NCBI RefSeq assembly: GCF_005938625.1
Contig: NZ_VCNJ01000057.1
Coordinates: 42,660-106,659 of the forward strand
DNA length: 64,000 nt
Reading direction: 5' to 3'
From: Pseudomonas fluorescens
Lineage (GTDB): Bacteria > Pseudomonadota > Gammaproteobacteria > Pseudomonadales > Pseudomonadaceae
Positions 44,420 to 53,367 of the stretch are shown in pieces. Each line of letters begins with the position of its first letter. Within the stretch, counting starts at the first letter, position 1. The position numbers and the translations under genes were made by a program. The notes below the pieces were generated by a model. That model ran no database searches. It saw only the letters and a list, made by a program, of their open reading frames with translations, and was not told where the DNA came from.

Positions 44420-44827
44420 ATGACCTGGACATTCGATCATCTGGCCTTCAATACCGCTGACGGTCAGACCTTGCAGGACGATTTCGCCAAGTTGCTCGGG
44501 CTCAAGCCGGGCCGGCGGCCGCCGTTTCCGTTTCCGGGGCGTTGGCTGTATCAGGATGAACACGCCGTGGTGCATGTGATCGAGCGGCCGCTGCCCGATG
44601 ACACTGAACTGAGCCACATCGCGTTTCGTACTGATGAGCCAGCGGAAACGGTGTTGCAGCGGGTGCGTGACAGTGGATTGCCGTATCAATTGGCGCAGGT
44701 GCCGGGCGAAGGGATCACGCAGATTTTTGTGCAGATGCCGGGTGGTCTGGTGATTGAGCTCGACGCATTAGAAGCCCCTCACCCTAACCCTCTCCCAGAG
44801 GGAGAGGGGACCGACCGAGGCGTTTGA
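44420..44827 (+). CDS. VOC-family protein with repeat-encoded C-terminus
   Basis: A 135-residue glyoxalase-fold protein (MTWTFDHLAFNTADGQTLQ, LSHIAFRTDEPAE, QMPGGLVIELDALE) with GGAGAGG before the ATG. The last 18 residues (PHPNPLPEGEGTDRGV and the residues before) are encoded by a REP-like element starting near 44775, so the natural stop has probably been lost and replaced. Substrate unknown. Confidence 0.85.
   Translation: MTWTFDHLAFNTADGQTLQDDFAKLLGLKPGRRPPFPFPGRWLYQDEHAVVHVIERPLPDDTELSHIAFRTDEPAETVLQRVRDSGLPYQLAQVPGEGITQIFVQMPGGLVIELDALEAPHPNPLPEGEGTDRGV
44775..44812. repeat. REP-like element, left partner (CCCTCACCC family)
   Basis: CCCTCACCCTAACCCTCTCCC followed by its GGGAGAGGG hairpin arm; the stem is 44788-44796 with 44800-44808. 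The same element lies inverted at 44993-45032. Confidence 0.8.
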
Positions 44828-44850
44828 ACGAGGTACGCCGACGTGCAATA

Positions 44851-44994
44851 CCGAGTCGAACTCAGGTCTTGAAAAGCACCAAAATCGCCTCCCTTCTCCC
44901 GAGTCGAACTCAGGTCTTGCAAAGCACCAAAATCGCCTTCCTTTCCCCGAGTCGAACTCAGGTCTTGAAAAACCCGCAGATCGGCTCCCTTTCC
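44851..44994. repeat. three tandem 48-bp repeats
   Basis: Units begin with CCGAGTCGAACTCAGGTCTTG at 44851, 44899 and 44947, an exact 48-base period. Units 1 and 2 agree at most positions; unit 3 diverges in its second half. Each contains the short palindrome GAGTCGAACTC. The period is a multiple of three, so frames stay open across it, but no ribosome site or protein family supports coding. Lies between two inverted REP-like elements. Confidence 0.9.
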
Positions 44995-45032
44995 CCCTCG
45001 CCCCCCTGGGGGAGAGGGCTGGGGTGAGGGGG
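44993..45032. repeat. REP-like element, right partner (inverted)
   Basis: CCCTCGCCCCCCTGGGGGAG followed by AGGGCTGGGGTGAGGG, the reverse orientation of the element at 44775. Together they form a REPIN-like pair around the tandem repeats. Confidence 0.8.
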
Positions 45033-45076
45033 AAAAGATCTCCAGAACACCACAAAAGCCCAGCCGAAACCCCAAT

Positions 45077-45101
45077 AAAAAACGACCCTGAAAAGGGCCG
45101 T
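45077..45101 (-). terminator. intrinsic terminator after the MFS gene
   Basis: On the minus strand ACGGCCCT / AGGGTCGT (one G-T pair) followed by TTTTTT, 20 bases after the stop of the MFS gene. Confidence 0.75.
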
Positions 45102-45120
45102 TCTTCCAGCCATCAAAAAC

Positions 45121-46431
45121 TCAAGCGCGCAACGTTCGCGTCATGCGCAACGCCAGCAAACTCCCGCCAACAATTACACCTGCCAGCAGATACAACGCCG
45201 CATCCGTCGACCCCGTGCTGTCCTTGACCCAACCCACCAGATACGGGCTAAGGAAGCCAGCCATCTGCCCCATCGAGTTGATCAACGCCAGACCACCGGC
45301 CGCAGCGCCCGCGCTCAACATGGCCGTCGGCACCGGCCAGAACATCGGCAGGCCAGTCAATGCGCCCATGGTGGCAATGGTCAGACCGAGAATCGCAATC
45401 GCCGGGTTCGCCGCAAAGTTAACGGCGATCACCAGCCCGATCGCGCCCATCAGCATCGGCACCACCAAGTGCCAGCGACGTTCCTTGCGCAAGTCCGCCG
45501 AGCGCCCGACTACCAGCATAAACACCGCCGCTAGCAGATACGGAATCGCACTCAGCCAACCGATCACCAGGTTATCGTTGAAACCGAGGTTCTTTATGAT
45601 CGACGGCAACCAGAAGTTGATCGCGTACACGCCGCTCTGGATGCAGAAGTAAATCAGACCGAACGCCCAGATCGCCGGGTTCTTGAACACCGCCAGCAGT
45701 GAGTCCGACGTGGTTTTCGGCTTGTTCGCCAGGTCTTCAGCCTGATCCGCCTCTAGCACCGCACGCTCATGCGGGCTCAGCCACTTGGCGTTGGCGAAGC
45801 TGTCGCTCAGGAGGAAATAGGCAAGGGCGCCGAGGATCACCGTCGGAATGCCTTGCAGCAGAAACATCCACTGCCAGCCGGCCAAACCACCTTGCCCTGC
45901 GGCGAAGTGATTGAGAATCCAGCCAGAGAACGGGCTGCCAAGCAAACCGGACACTGGGATCGCCGACATGAACAGCGCCATGATCCGCCCACGGCGGAAG
46001 GTCGGGAACCACTGCGAGAGGTACAACACGACGCCCGGGAAAAACCCGGCTTCGGCCGCGCCGGTGAACAGGCGCAGGGTGTAGAACTCGGTCGGGGTGG
46101 TGACGAACAACAGGCAGGTCGACAGCGTGCCCCAGGTGATCATCATCACGGCGATCCAGCGCCGTGGGCCGAATTTGGTCAGGGCCAGGTTACTCGGCAC
46201 GCCGCACAGCACGTAGCCAATGAAGAAAATCCCGGCCCCTAGGCCGTACACGGTTTCGCTGAATTTCAGTGCATCGAGCATCTGCAGTTTGGCAAATCCA
46301 ACGTTGACCCGGTCGAGGTAGTTGAACAAGTAGCAGATGAAAATGAAGGGGATCAAACGCAGGGTGATGCGTTTGTAGACGGCGTTTTTATCGTCATCGA
46401 TGGTCTGGGTAGCTGCGGCGCTCTGCGACAT
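45121..46431 (-). CDS. MFS transporter, anion-cation symporter type (sugar acid/glycerate)
   Basis: A 436-residue twelve-helix symporter resembling the GudP/phthalate-permease group. FICYLFNYLDRVNVGFAKLQM in helix 1, GVPSNLALTKFGPRRWIAVMM (motif A variant) and FTGAAEAGFFPGVVLYLSQWFP are typical. The start MSQSAAATQTIDDD at 46431 follows AGAGAG. It is divergent from a CdaR-type regulator and close to a glycerate kinase, so a sugar diacid or glycerate is the likely cargo. Confidence 0.88.
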   Translation of the reverse strand: MSQSAAATQTIDDDKNAVYKRITLRLIPFIFICYLFNYLDRVNVGFAKLQMLDALKFSETVYGLGAGIFFIGYVLCGVPSNLALTKFGPRRWIAVMMITWGTLSTCLLFVTTPTEFYTLRLFTGAAEAGFFPGVVLYLSQWFPTFRRGRIMALFMSAIPVSGLLGSPFSGWILNHFAAGQGGLAGWQWMFLLQGIPTVILGALAYFLLSDSFANAKWLSPHERAVLEADQAEDLANKPKTTSDSLLAVFKNPAIWAFGLIYFCIQSGVYAINFWLPSIIKNLGFNDNLVIGWLSAIPYLLAAVFMLVVGRSADLRKERRWHLVVPMLMGAIGLVIAVNFAANPAIAILGLTIATMGALTGLPMFWPVPTAMLSAGAAAGGLALINSMGQMAGFLSPYLVGWVKDSTGSTDAALYLLAGVIVGGSLLALRMTRTLRA

Positions 46432-46602
46432 AGCGGCTCTCTCTTTATTATGATTTTTTGCGATGCAAAGGGTAACGTTGATCGCCCCGAGAGTCTCGGT
46501 CACCTTTGGCCGGATTGTCTTTGTGCCTGAGCACAGGGTTTGCCGCCAGACCCTGTGCGGGTGAACAACTACCTGTGCCATAAATCAAGGATTGCCGCCG
46601 CT

Positions 46603-47721
46603 ATGTTCGAACTCGATCACGACCTCGCCCAGGACATCGTCGACCGGGCCATGGCCATTTTGCCCTACAACGTCAATGTCATGGACAGCCAGGGGCTGAT
46701 CCTCGGCAGCGGTGAGCCGGAGCGCATCAACACCCGTCACGAAGGTGCGCAACTGGTGCTGGCCAACGGTCGCGTGGTGGAGATCGACGCGCAGACCGCT
46801 GTGCATTTGAAAGGCGTGCAGCCCGGGATCAACCTGCCGCTGTTGCTCGATCAGCGCTTGATCGGTGTGCTCGGCATCACCGGTGAGCCAGAGCAGTTGC
46901 GCACGTACGCCGAACTGGTGCGGATGACCGCCGAAATGCTCGTCGGCCAGCGCAATCAGCAGGCCGAGCAGCAATGGCGGCGCCAGCGTTGCGATGATCT
47001 GCTGGCGTTGCTGTTAAGCGAGGCGGGGGACTCGCCGCGACTGGTCGATGAGGCACAGCAGTTGGGGCTCAAACCGCAATTGACGCGGGTGCCGTATCTG
47101 TTCGAGCTGGGCCTTGAACATGGGTCGGGGCAAACCGTAGAGGCGCTCAGTGCCTGGCTGATGTCGCGTTATCCGGACAGTTGGTGCGTGAGTTCGGCGA
47201 AGTCGTCACTGCTCTGGTGTCGGCCGGCGAGTCAGCACGTCGAGCATGATCGCCTGCTGGAAAAACTCGATGGTCTGGGCTGGAAGGTTCTGCGCATCGC
47301 CGTAGGCGGGCAGGCCGATGGACTGGCGGGGCTGCGCCGTTGTTACCGACGAGTCGGTGATTTGCTCGCCTATGGCCGAGAGGTGCTGCCGCACTCGCGT
47401 TTGCTGACGCTGAACCGCTATCGGTTGCCGGTGATGCTGTGGCGCCATCGCAATGACGATGCACTGGACGAATTACTCAAACCGTTGCGCAAGGTGATCG
47501 CCAAGGATGGCAACGGCCAGTTGCTGGCGACGCTGCGCAGTTGGTGTGACCACGACGGGCAGAGTCAGGCCTGTGCGGATGCGTTGGGGATTCATCGCAA
47601 CAGCTTGCGTTATCGGATGGAGCGGATTGCCGAGTTGAGTGGGGTTGATCCGCTGCGGCTCGATGGGATGCTGGCGCTGTATCTTGGGGTGCAGCTGCTG
47701 CCACAGACTGATCCGGGTTAA
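46603..47721 (+). CDS. cdaR: sugar-diacid-recognition regulator (CdaR-like)
   Basis: A 372-residue activator. The N-terminal diacid-recognition domain (LAQDIVDRAMAILPYNVNVMD, INTRHEGAQLVLANGR, GVQPGINLPLLLDQRLIGVLGITG) precedes a GGDEF-like middle and a PucR-type C-terminal helix-turn-helix (QACADALGIHRNSLRYRMERI). CdaR in E. coli responds to glucarate, galactarate or glycerate. It likely controls the divergent MFS gene and the downstream kinase. Start ATG 46603 gives the family N-terminus (MFELDHDLAQ). Confidence 0.9.
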   Translation: MFELDHDLAQDIVDRAMAILPYNVNVMDSQGLILGSGEPERINTRHEGAQLVLANGRVVEIDAQTAVHLKGVQPGINLPLLLDQRLIGVLGITGEPEQLRTYAELVRMTAEMLVGQRNQQAEQQWRRQRCDDLLALLLSEAGDSPRLVDEAQQLGLKPQLTRVPYLFELGLEHGSGQTVEALSAWLMSRYPDSWCVSSAKSSLLWCRPASQHVEHDRLLEKLDGLGWKVLRIAVGGQADGLAGLRRCYRRVGDLLAYGREVLPHSRLLTLNRYRLPVMLWRHRNDDALDELLKPLRKVIAKDGNGQLLATLRSWCDHDGQSQACADALGIHRNSLRYRMERIAELSGVDPLRLDGMLALYLGVQLLPQTDPG

Positions 47722-47738
47722 TTGGGCGTCTTCAAAGA

Positions 47739-47811
47739 CGCCATCGCGAGCAGGCTCACTCCTACATTTGGAATGCATTCCCCTGTAGGAGTGAGCCTGC
47801 TCGCGATGGCG
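47739..47811. repeat. REPIN (perfect 28-bp arms)
   Basis: Arms 47739-47766 and 47784-47811 are perfect reverse complements, containing CGCGAGCAGGCTCACTCCTA, with a 17-base centre. It lies just after the cdaR stop. Confidence 0.9.
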
Positions 47812-47938
47812 ACGGTACGGTCACCGCAGAGCTTTTTGTGAAAATGAACAATAAACGCCCCCGCCACTTGTGCAGCGGACCGGCGTCAACGCGCAGGCAG
47901 ACTGGCAGCATGAGGGGCATTGCAACCGGAGAATTCGC

Positions 47939-49078
47939 ATGAAGATCGTCATCGCCCCCGATTCGTTCAAGGACAGCCTCACTGCCCAAGGCGTCGCCGA
48001 AGCCGTTGCCCTCGGCCTCGCTCAGGTGTGGCCGCAGGCAACGATGGTCAAATGCCCAATGGCTGACGGCGGCGAAGGCACGGTCGAATCGATTCTTGCG
48101 GCCTGTGAAGGTGAACTGCGCCGCACCCGTGTGCGCGGCCCGATGGGGGCACCGGTCGATGCGGCGTGGGGCTGGTTGCCTCACAACCACACAGCGATCA
48201 TCGAAATGGCCGAGGCCAGCGGCCTGCAATTGGTACCGCTCGGCCAACGCGATGCCTGCATCAGCAGCACCTTCGGTACCGGCGAACTGATTCGCGCAGC
48301 ACTGGATGCCGGCGCGCAACGGGTGATTCTGGCGATTGGCGGCAGTGCGACCAATGATGGCGGCGCTGGGGCAATGCAAGCGCTGGGCGTGAAGTTACTC
48401 GATGCGCAGCGTCAGTCGCTGGTGCCCGGCGGTCTGGCGTTGGCGCAACTGGCGCAGCTGGACCTGGGCGAACTCGACCCGCGTCTGGCGCAGGTGCGTT
48501 TCGATATCGCTGCTGACGTCAACAACCCGCTGTGTGGCCCGCACGGTGCGTCGGCGATTTTCGGCCCGCAGAAAGGTGCATCGCCGGCGCAGGTGCAGCA
48601 ACTCGATCAGGCGTTGGGGCACTTCGCCGAACTCTGCGCACAAGCGTTGGGCAAAGATGTTCGTGACGAACCGGGCTGCGGTGCGGCGGGTGGTCTTGGG
48701 TTTGCGGCCAAGGCTTTTCTCGGTGCGCAATTTCAAGCCGGGGTCGAAGTGGTCGCCGAACTGGTCGGCCTCGCCGAAGCCGTTAAAGGCGCCGACCTGG
48801 TAATCACCGGGGAAGGGCGCTTCGATGCCCAGACCTTGCGCGGCAAGACACCATTCGGTGTTGCGCGGATTGCCAAACAGCAGGGCGTACCAGTGATTGT
48901 CATCGCCGGAACGTTAGGTGAGGGCTATCAAGAGCTTTACGAGCACGGCATCGATGCGGCATTCGCCGTGACCAGCGGCCCGATGACGCTGGAGCAGGCC
49001 TGCGCCGAAGCACCGCGCCTGTTGCGCGAGCGCGCCACGGACATCGCTCGTGTCTGGCACATGGCCGCGAAATCCTGA
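47939..49078 (+). CDS. glycerate kinase
   Basis: A 379-residue kinase of the GlxK/GarK family that phosphorylates glycerate (usually to 2-phosphoglycerate). MKIVIAPDSFKDSLTAQGVAEA is the family start; KCPMADGGEGTVESI, FGTGELIRAALDAGA, AIGGSATNDGGAGAMQALG and DLVITGEGRFDAQTLRGKTPFGVAR are signature blocks. ATG 47939 is preferred to the upstream codon because of this N-terminus. Separated from cdaR by a REPIN. Confidence 0.95.
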   Translation: MKIVIAPDSFKDSLTAQGVAEAVALGLAQVWPQATMVKCPMADGGEGTVESILAACEGELRRTRVRGPMGAPVDAAWGWLPHNHTAIIEMAEASGLQLVPLGQRDACISSTFGTGELIRAALDAGAQRVILAIGGSATNDGGAGAMQALGVKLLDAQRQSLVPGGLALAQLAQLDLGELDPRLAQVRFDIAADVNNPLCGPHGASAIFGPQKGASPAQVQQLDQALGHFAELCAQALGKDVRDEPGCGAAGGLGFAAKAFLGAQFQAGVEVVAELVGLAEAVKGADLVITGEGRFDAQTLRGKTPFGVARIAKQQGVPVIVIAGTLGEGYQELYEHGIDAAFAVTSGPMTLEQACAEAPRLLRERATDIARVWHMAAKS

Positions 49079-49086
49079 GCAAATCC

Positions 49087-49185
49087 TGTAGGAGCTGCCG
49101 AAGGCTGGGATCTTTTGATTTTGCTTTTAAAAGCTCAGATCAAAAGATCGTCCGATCGCGGCCCGAGCCTTCTGCAGCTCCTACA
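49087..49185. repeat. REPIN (TGTAGGAGCTGC family)
   Basis: TGTAGGAGCTGC at the left and GCAGCTCCTACA at the right end, with GATCTTTTGA and TCAAAAGATC arms inside. The following 200 bases to the chemoreceptor gene hold no gene. Confidence 0.85.
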
Positions 49186-49385
49186 CAAAGAGATTAACGG
49201 TGTTTCATCGATGTAACACCCTGAAAAATAATTGCCCTTGACCCGCAATCTTCCTAAAGCCTGGCCGATACAGCTAACAGGCGCGCACATAACTTCCTAA
49301 AACAGTGACGCCGGACTGAGCCCGCCCCCACGGGTCAGTGATGACGCATGGACGCTCGTAGTTTCTATCTTTCGAGAGCTCAACT

Positions 49386-51011
49386 ATGTCCCTGCGTAAC
49401 CTCAATATCGCGCCCCGTGCCTTCCTCGGTTTTGCCTTTATCGCCTTGCTGGTGATCGTGCTCGGCGTGTTCGCCGTCAATCGCATGTCGATCATCCGTC
49501 AGGCCTCCGTCGAGATGGATTCGACGCAACTCCCCAGCGTGACCCAGCTCAGCGTGGTGACTGAAAACGTTCTGCGTCTGCGGATTCTGTCGTTCCGTGT
49601 GCTGGTCAACCGCGAAGCGGCCGGTTTGCAGGAGGCGCAGACCCGCATCGGCGTTCTGGTCGACAAGGTTCGCGCAGCGCAGGCCAGTTACGCCGCATTG
49701 CCGGCCGGTCCGGAAGAACAGGCGTTGTACCAGAGCTTCGCGACCACACTGGACAACTACCTGCAAGCGCAGAACCAGATGATGGAGCTGTCCCGTCAGG
49801 ACAAACTCGACGAGATGCGTACCCTGATCAACACGCGGATCAAGGACGGCACCGACCAGATGGGCGAGCAGCTCAACAAACTGATCGCGATCAACGCCGC
49901 TGACGCTAAAGCTGCGTCGATCCAGGCCGGTGAACACTACGACAGCGCCATCACCGGGATCATTATTGTCGCCGTGGTGGCGGCGCTGGCCACCGTGTTG
50001 CTGGCCTGGCTGCTGACCCGCAGCATCGTCACGCCGCTGAACCGCGCCGTGCAGGCCGCGCAAACCATCGCCAGCGGCAACCTGACCAAAACAATCGAAA
50101 TCGACGGCAAAGACGAACCTGCCCGCCTGCTCGAAGCGCTCGCCGCCATGCAGAGCAACCTGCGCAAAACCATCGAGCAGATCGCCGGTTCCGCCACTCA
50201 ACTGGGCGCTGCCGCCGAAGAACTCAGCGCGGTGACTGAAGAAGCGTCCCGTGGCTTGCAGCAGCAGAACAACGAAATCGAACAAGCCGCCACCGCCGTC
50301 AACGAAATGACCGCCGCCGTCGAAGAAGTCGCGCGCAACGCCGTGTCGACTTCCGAAGCCTCGAACCAGTCGACCCACGCCGCCCGCGAAGGTCGTGATC
50401 AAGTGGTGAAAACCGTTGACGCGATTCAGACCATGACCCACGACGTGCAGAACACCGCGCAAATGATCGAAGGTCTCGCCGCTCAGGGCCGCGACATCGG
50501 CAAAGTGCTCGACGTGATCCGCGCCATTGCCGAACAGACCAACCTGCTGGCACTCAATGCGGCCATCGAAGCGGCGCGCGCCGGTGAGGCTGGGCGTGGT
50601 TTTGCGGTCGTGGCGGACGAAGTTCGGGCATTGGCCCATCGCACCGCGCAGTCGACTCAGGAAATCGAAAAAATGGTCGCCGGCATTCAGAACGGCACCG
50701 GCGAAGCGGTTTCCTCGATGCAGCAAAGCAACCAGCGCACCCAGTCGACGCTGGAAATGGCCCGCGCGGCCGGCGTGGCGCTGGAGCAGATCACCCAGTC
50801 GATCCATCAGATCAACGAACGCAACCTGGTGATTGCCAGCGCCTCGGAAGAACAGGCGCAAGTCTCGCGCGAGGTCGACCGCAACCTCGTCAACATCCGC
50901 GATCTGGCCACGCAATCGGCCGCCGGGGCCAATCAGACCAGCGCTGCGACCCACGAACTGTCGCGTCTGGCGGTGGATTTGAACGCCATGGTGGCGCGTT
51001 TCGTGATTTGA
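49386..51011 (+). CDS. methyl-accepting chemotaxis protein
   Basis: A 541-residue chemoreceptor. First membrane helix near residues 10-30 (FLGFAFIALLVIVLGVFAV), a four-helix-bundle periplasmic sensor of about 155 residues, second helix (IIVAVVAALATVLLAWLL), HAMP, then a long cytoplasmic coiled coil with the highly conserved tip AEQTNLLALNAAIEAARAGE. Ligand unknown. An aminotransferase gene starts 41 bases after it and may be co-transcribed. Confidence 0.95.
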   Translation: MSLRNLNIAPRAFLGFAFIALLVIVLGVFAVNRMSIIRQASVEMDSTQLPSVTQLSVVTENVLRLRILSFRVLVNREAAGLQEAQTRIGVLVDKVRAAQASYAALPAGPEEQALYQSFATTLDNYLQAQNQMMELSRQDKLDEMRTLINTRIKDGTDQMGEQLNKLIAINAADAKAASIQAGEHYDSAITGIIIVAVVAALATVLLAWLLTRSIVTPLNRAVQAAQTIASGNLTKTIEIDGKDEPARLLEALAAMQSNLRKTIEQIAGSATQLGAAAEELSAVTEEASRGLQQQNNEIEQAATAVNEMTAAVEEVARNAVSTSEASNQSTHAAREGRDQVVKTVDAIQTMTHDVQNTAQMIEGLAAQGRDIGKVLDVIRAIAEQTNLLALNAAIEAARAGEAGRGFAVVADEVRALAHRTAQSTQEIEKMVAGIQNGTGEAVSSMQQSNQRTQSTLEMARAAGVALEQITQSIHQINERNLVIASASEEQAQVSREVDRNLVNIRDLATQSAAGANQTSAATHELSRLAVDLNAMVARFVI

Positions 51012-51052
51012 GATACGGTGAAGGCTGGAGACCGCGCAATCAGGAGACGTAC

Positions 51053-52240
51053 ATGCGCTATTCAGCCTTGACCCAACGAATCGCCGGCGAGGGGGCAGCC
51101 GCCTGGCAGATTCACGACCGAGCGCTGGAGTTGCGCGCCGAGGGTGTCGATATCCTGCTGCTGAGCATCGGCGATCCGGATTTCGACACGCCTCTGCCGA
51201 TTGTCCACGGCGCGATCGACAGCTTGTTGGCCGGCGATACCCATTATTCCGAAGTACGTGGCCGTTTGGCGCTGCGCACGCTGATCGCCGAACGCCATCG
51301 TCGGCGCAGCGGCCAAGCGGTGGAGGCCGACCACGTGATCATCATGCCCGGCGCGCAATGCGCGGTGTATTCGGTGGCGCAATGTTTGCTGGATCCGGGC
51401 GATGAAGTGATCGTTGCCGAACCGATGTATGTCACCTACGAAGGTGTGTTTGGCGCTTGCGGCGCGACGGTGGTCCCGGTGCCGGTGCGGCCGGAAAACG
51501 GCTTTCGCGTTGACCCGCTCGATGTCGCTGCGCGGATCACCCCGAAAACCCGCGCCATGCTGCTCAACAGTCCGAACAATCCCAGCGGCGCGAGCCTGTC
51601 ACTGCTGATCTGGCAGGAACTGGCGGCTCTGTGCGTGCGGCATGACTTGTGGCTGATCAGCGACGAGGTCTACAGCGAACTGCTTTACGAAGGTCAGCAC
51701 GTCAGTCCGGCGAGCTTGCCGGGCATGGCTGAACGCACGGCGACGATCAACAGCTTGTCGAAGTCCCACGCCATGACCGGGTGGCGCATCGGCTGGATGA
51801 TCGGACCGAAATCGCTGGCCGGGCATTTGGTCAATTTGTCGCTGAGCATGTTGTTCGGGTTGCCGGATTTTGTGCAGAAAGCCGCAGAGATTGCGCTGCA
51901 GTCAGACCTGCCTGAAGTGACGCAAATGCGCGAGGAATATCGCCTGCGGCGGGATCTGGTCTGCGAACGTCTAAACGGTTGTCCGGGGCTGTATCCGATC
52001 CGCCCGGATGGCGGCATGTTTGTGATGGTTGATGTGCGCCAGACCGGGCTCGGCGCCCAGGCGTTTGCCGAGCAGTTGCTCGAGGGTTATGGCGTGTCGG
52101 TGCTGGCTGGTGAAGCGTTCGGGCCGAGTGCGGCAGGGCATATCAGGATTGGTTTGGTGCTGGACCGGGTGAAACTGGCGGATGCCTGTGCGCGGATTGC
52201 CTTGTGTGCGGCGCAGCTTTTACAGGCGCGTAGTGCCTGA
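51053..52240 (+). CDS. PLP-dependent class I aminotransferase
   Basis: A 395-residue fold-type I enzyme. LLSIGDPDFDTP near the N-terminus, LLNSPNNPSGAS, LISDEVYSELLYEG and the PLP-binding Lys in NSLSKSHAMTGWRIGWM, plus the substrate-binding Arg in GHIRIGLV. ATG 51053 follows AGGAGA. It is similar to aspartate/arginine:pyruvate-type transaminases; substrate not readable. Confidence 0.92.
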   Translation: MRYSALTQRIAGEGAAAWQIHDRALELRAEGVDILLLSIGDPDFDTPLPIVHGAIDSLLAGDTHYSEVRGRLALRTLIAERHRRRSGQAVEADHVIIMPGAQCAVYSVAQCLLDPGDEVIVAEPMYVTYEGVFGACGATVVPVPVRPENGFRVDPLDVAARITPKTRAMLLNSPNNPSGASLSLLIWQELAALCVRHDLWLISDEVYSELLYEGQHVSPASLPGMAERTATINSLSKSHAMTGWRIGWMIGPKSLAGHLVNLSLSMLFGLPDFVQKAAEIALQSDLPEVTQMREEYRLRRDLVCERLNGCPGLYPIRPDGGMFVMVDVRQTGLGAQAFAEQLLEGYGVSVLAGEAFGPSAAGHIRIGLVLDRVKLADACARIALCAAQLLQARSA

Positions 52241-52252
52241 CACTGCACAGAT

Positions 52253-52367
52253 TGATCGTTCCCACGCGCAGCAAAGGAATGCCTCAAGGGACGCTCCGCG
52301 TTCCAGCTTCCAGAAGGGACGCAGAGCGTCCCGTGCTGCATTCCCACGCAGAGCGTGGGAACGATCA
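52253..52367. repeat. GTTCCCACGC-family inverted repeat
   Basis: TGATCGTTCCCACGC (52253-52267) and GCGTGGGAACGATCA (52353-52367), with inner arms GGACGCTCCGCG and GCAGAGCGTCC. It fills the gap between convergent aminotransferase and kguD, and may serve as a terminator for both. Confidence 0.88.
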
Positions 52368-52371
52368 GGTC

Positions 52372-53349
52372 TCAGCCCTGCCAGGCTGATGGGTTTACCA
52401 GATTCGCCGGCTTCTCTCCCTTCAGCGCCGCCAACAGATTCTCCACCGCACAGCGCGCCATCGCCTCACGCGTCTCATGCGTCGCCGAACCCATATGCGG
52501 CGTCGCCACCACATTGTTCAACTGCAACAGCGGCGAATCATGGTTCAACGGCTCACGCTCAAACACATCCAGTCCCGCCGCCCGAATCCGCTGGTGACGC
52601 AGCGCATCGATCATCGCCGCCTCATCGACTACTTTGCCCCGTGAGATATTGATGAAGATGCTTTCCGGACGCATCAGCGCGAACTGTTCAGCGCCGATCA
52701 ACCCTTCGGTCTGAGCCGTCAACGGCAAGGTCAGGCAAATGAAATCGGCCTGCTTGAGCAAGTCTTCAAGGCTGCGATAGTGCGCATCGAATCGCGCCTC
52801 GACCGCCGGTTTGCGCGACTGGCTGTGATAAATCACCGGCATGCCAAAACCGAAATGCCCACGTTGCGCCAGCGCCTCGCCGATACGGCCCATGCCGATG
52901 ATGCCCAGCGTCTTGCCATGCACATCGGTGCCGAAATGCGCCGGGCCGATGTTGCGACTCCATTGCCCGCTGCGCACCATGTTCGCCAGCTCGACCACAC
53001 GCCGGGCGGCGGCGAGGATCAACGCAAAACCAGTGTCAGCGGTGGTTTCGGTGAGCACGTCCGGGGTGTTACTGAGCAGGATCTTGCGCCGGCTCAGGTA
53101 ATCGATGTCGTAATTGTCGACGCCCACCGAGACGCTGGCGATGGCCTGCAGCTGCGGCGCCAGATCGAGCAACGCAGCATCGAGCTTCAGGCTGGCGCCG
53201 AGCAAACCGTGAGCACGGGGCAGGGCATCACGCAGTTGCATGAGGCCGTCGGCGTCAAGGCTGTCGATCAGTGTCACGTCGCAGTGTTCTTGCAAACGCG
53301 CCATCAACGCCGGCGAAAGTTTCTTGTACAACACAACCTGCTTTTTCAT
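52372..53349 (-). CDS. kguD: 2-ketogluconate-6-phosphate reductase (2-hydroxyacid dehydrogenase)
   Basis: A 325-residue D-isomer 2-hydroxyacid dehydrogenase. NAD(P)-binding GKTLGIIGMGRIGEALAQRG, the catalytic Arg in INISRGKVVDEAAM, Glu in DVFEREPLN and His in ATPHMGSATHETRE. As the last gene of ptxS-kguEKTD type order, it is the reductase making 6-phosphogluconate from 2-keto-6-phosphogluconate. Confidence 0.94.
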   Translation of the reverse strand: MKKQVVLYKKLSPALMARLQEHCDVTLIDSLDADGLMQLRDALPRAHGLLGASLKLDAALLDLAPQLQAIASVSVGVDNYDIDYLSRRKILLSNTPDVLTETTADTGFALILAAARRVVELANMVRSGQWSRNIGPAHFGTDVHGKTLGIIGMGRIGEALAQRGHFGFGMPVIYHSQSRKPAVEARFDAHYRSLEDLLKQADFICLTLPLTAQTEGLIGAEQFALMRPESIFINISRGKVVDEAAMIDALRHQRIRAAGLDVFEREPLNHDSPLLQLNNVVATPHMGSATHETREAMARCAVENLLAALKGEKPANLVNPSAWQG

Positions 53350-53367
53350 CGCAATGTTCTCTTCAAT

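Noticed and set aside
44851..44994. Possible CRISPR array
   Set aside because: The units are contiguous 48-bp copies without unique spacers, and no cas gene is present.
44779..45075. Open frames across the tandem repeats, giving a 16-residue amino acid repeat
   Set aside because: The period of 48 keeps frames open by arithmetic; there is no ribosome site, and both strands are open alike.
49243..49271. Sigma-28 promoter before the chemoreceptor (TAAAG and GCCGATA)
   Set aside because: Both elements occur (TAAAG at 49255, GCCGATA at 49264) but are only about four bases apart instead of about fifteen, so it does not fit the consensus.
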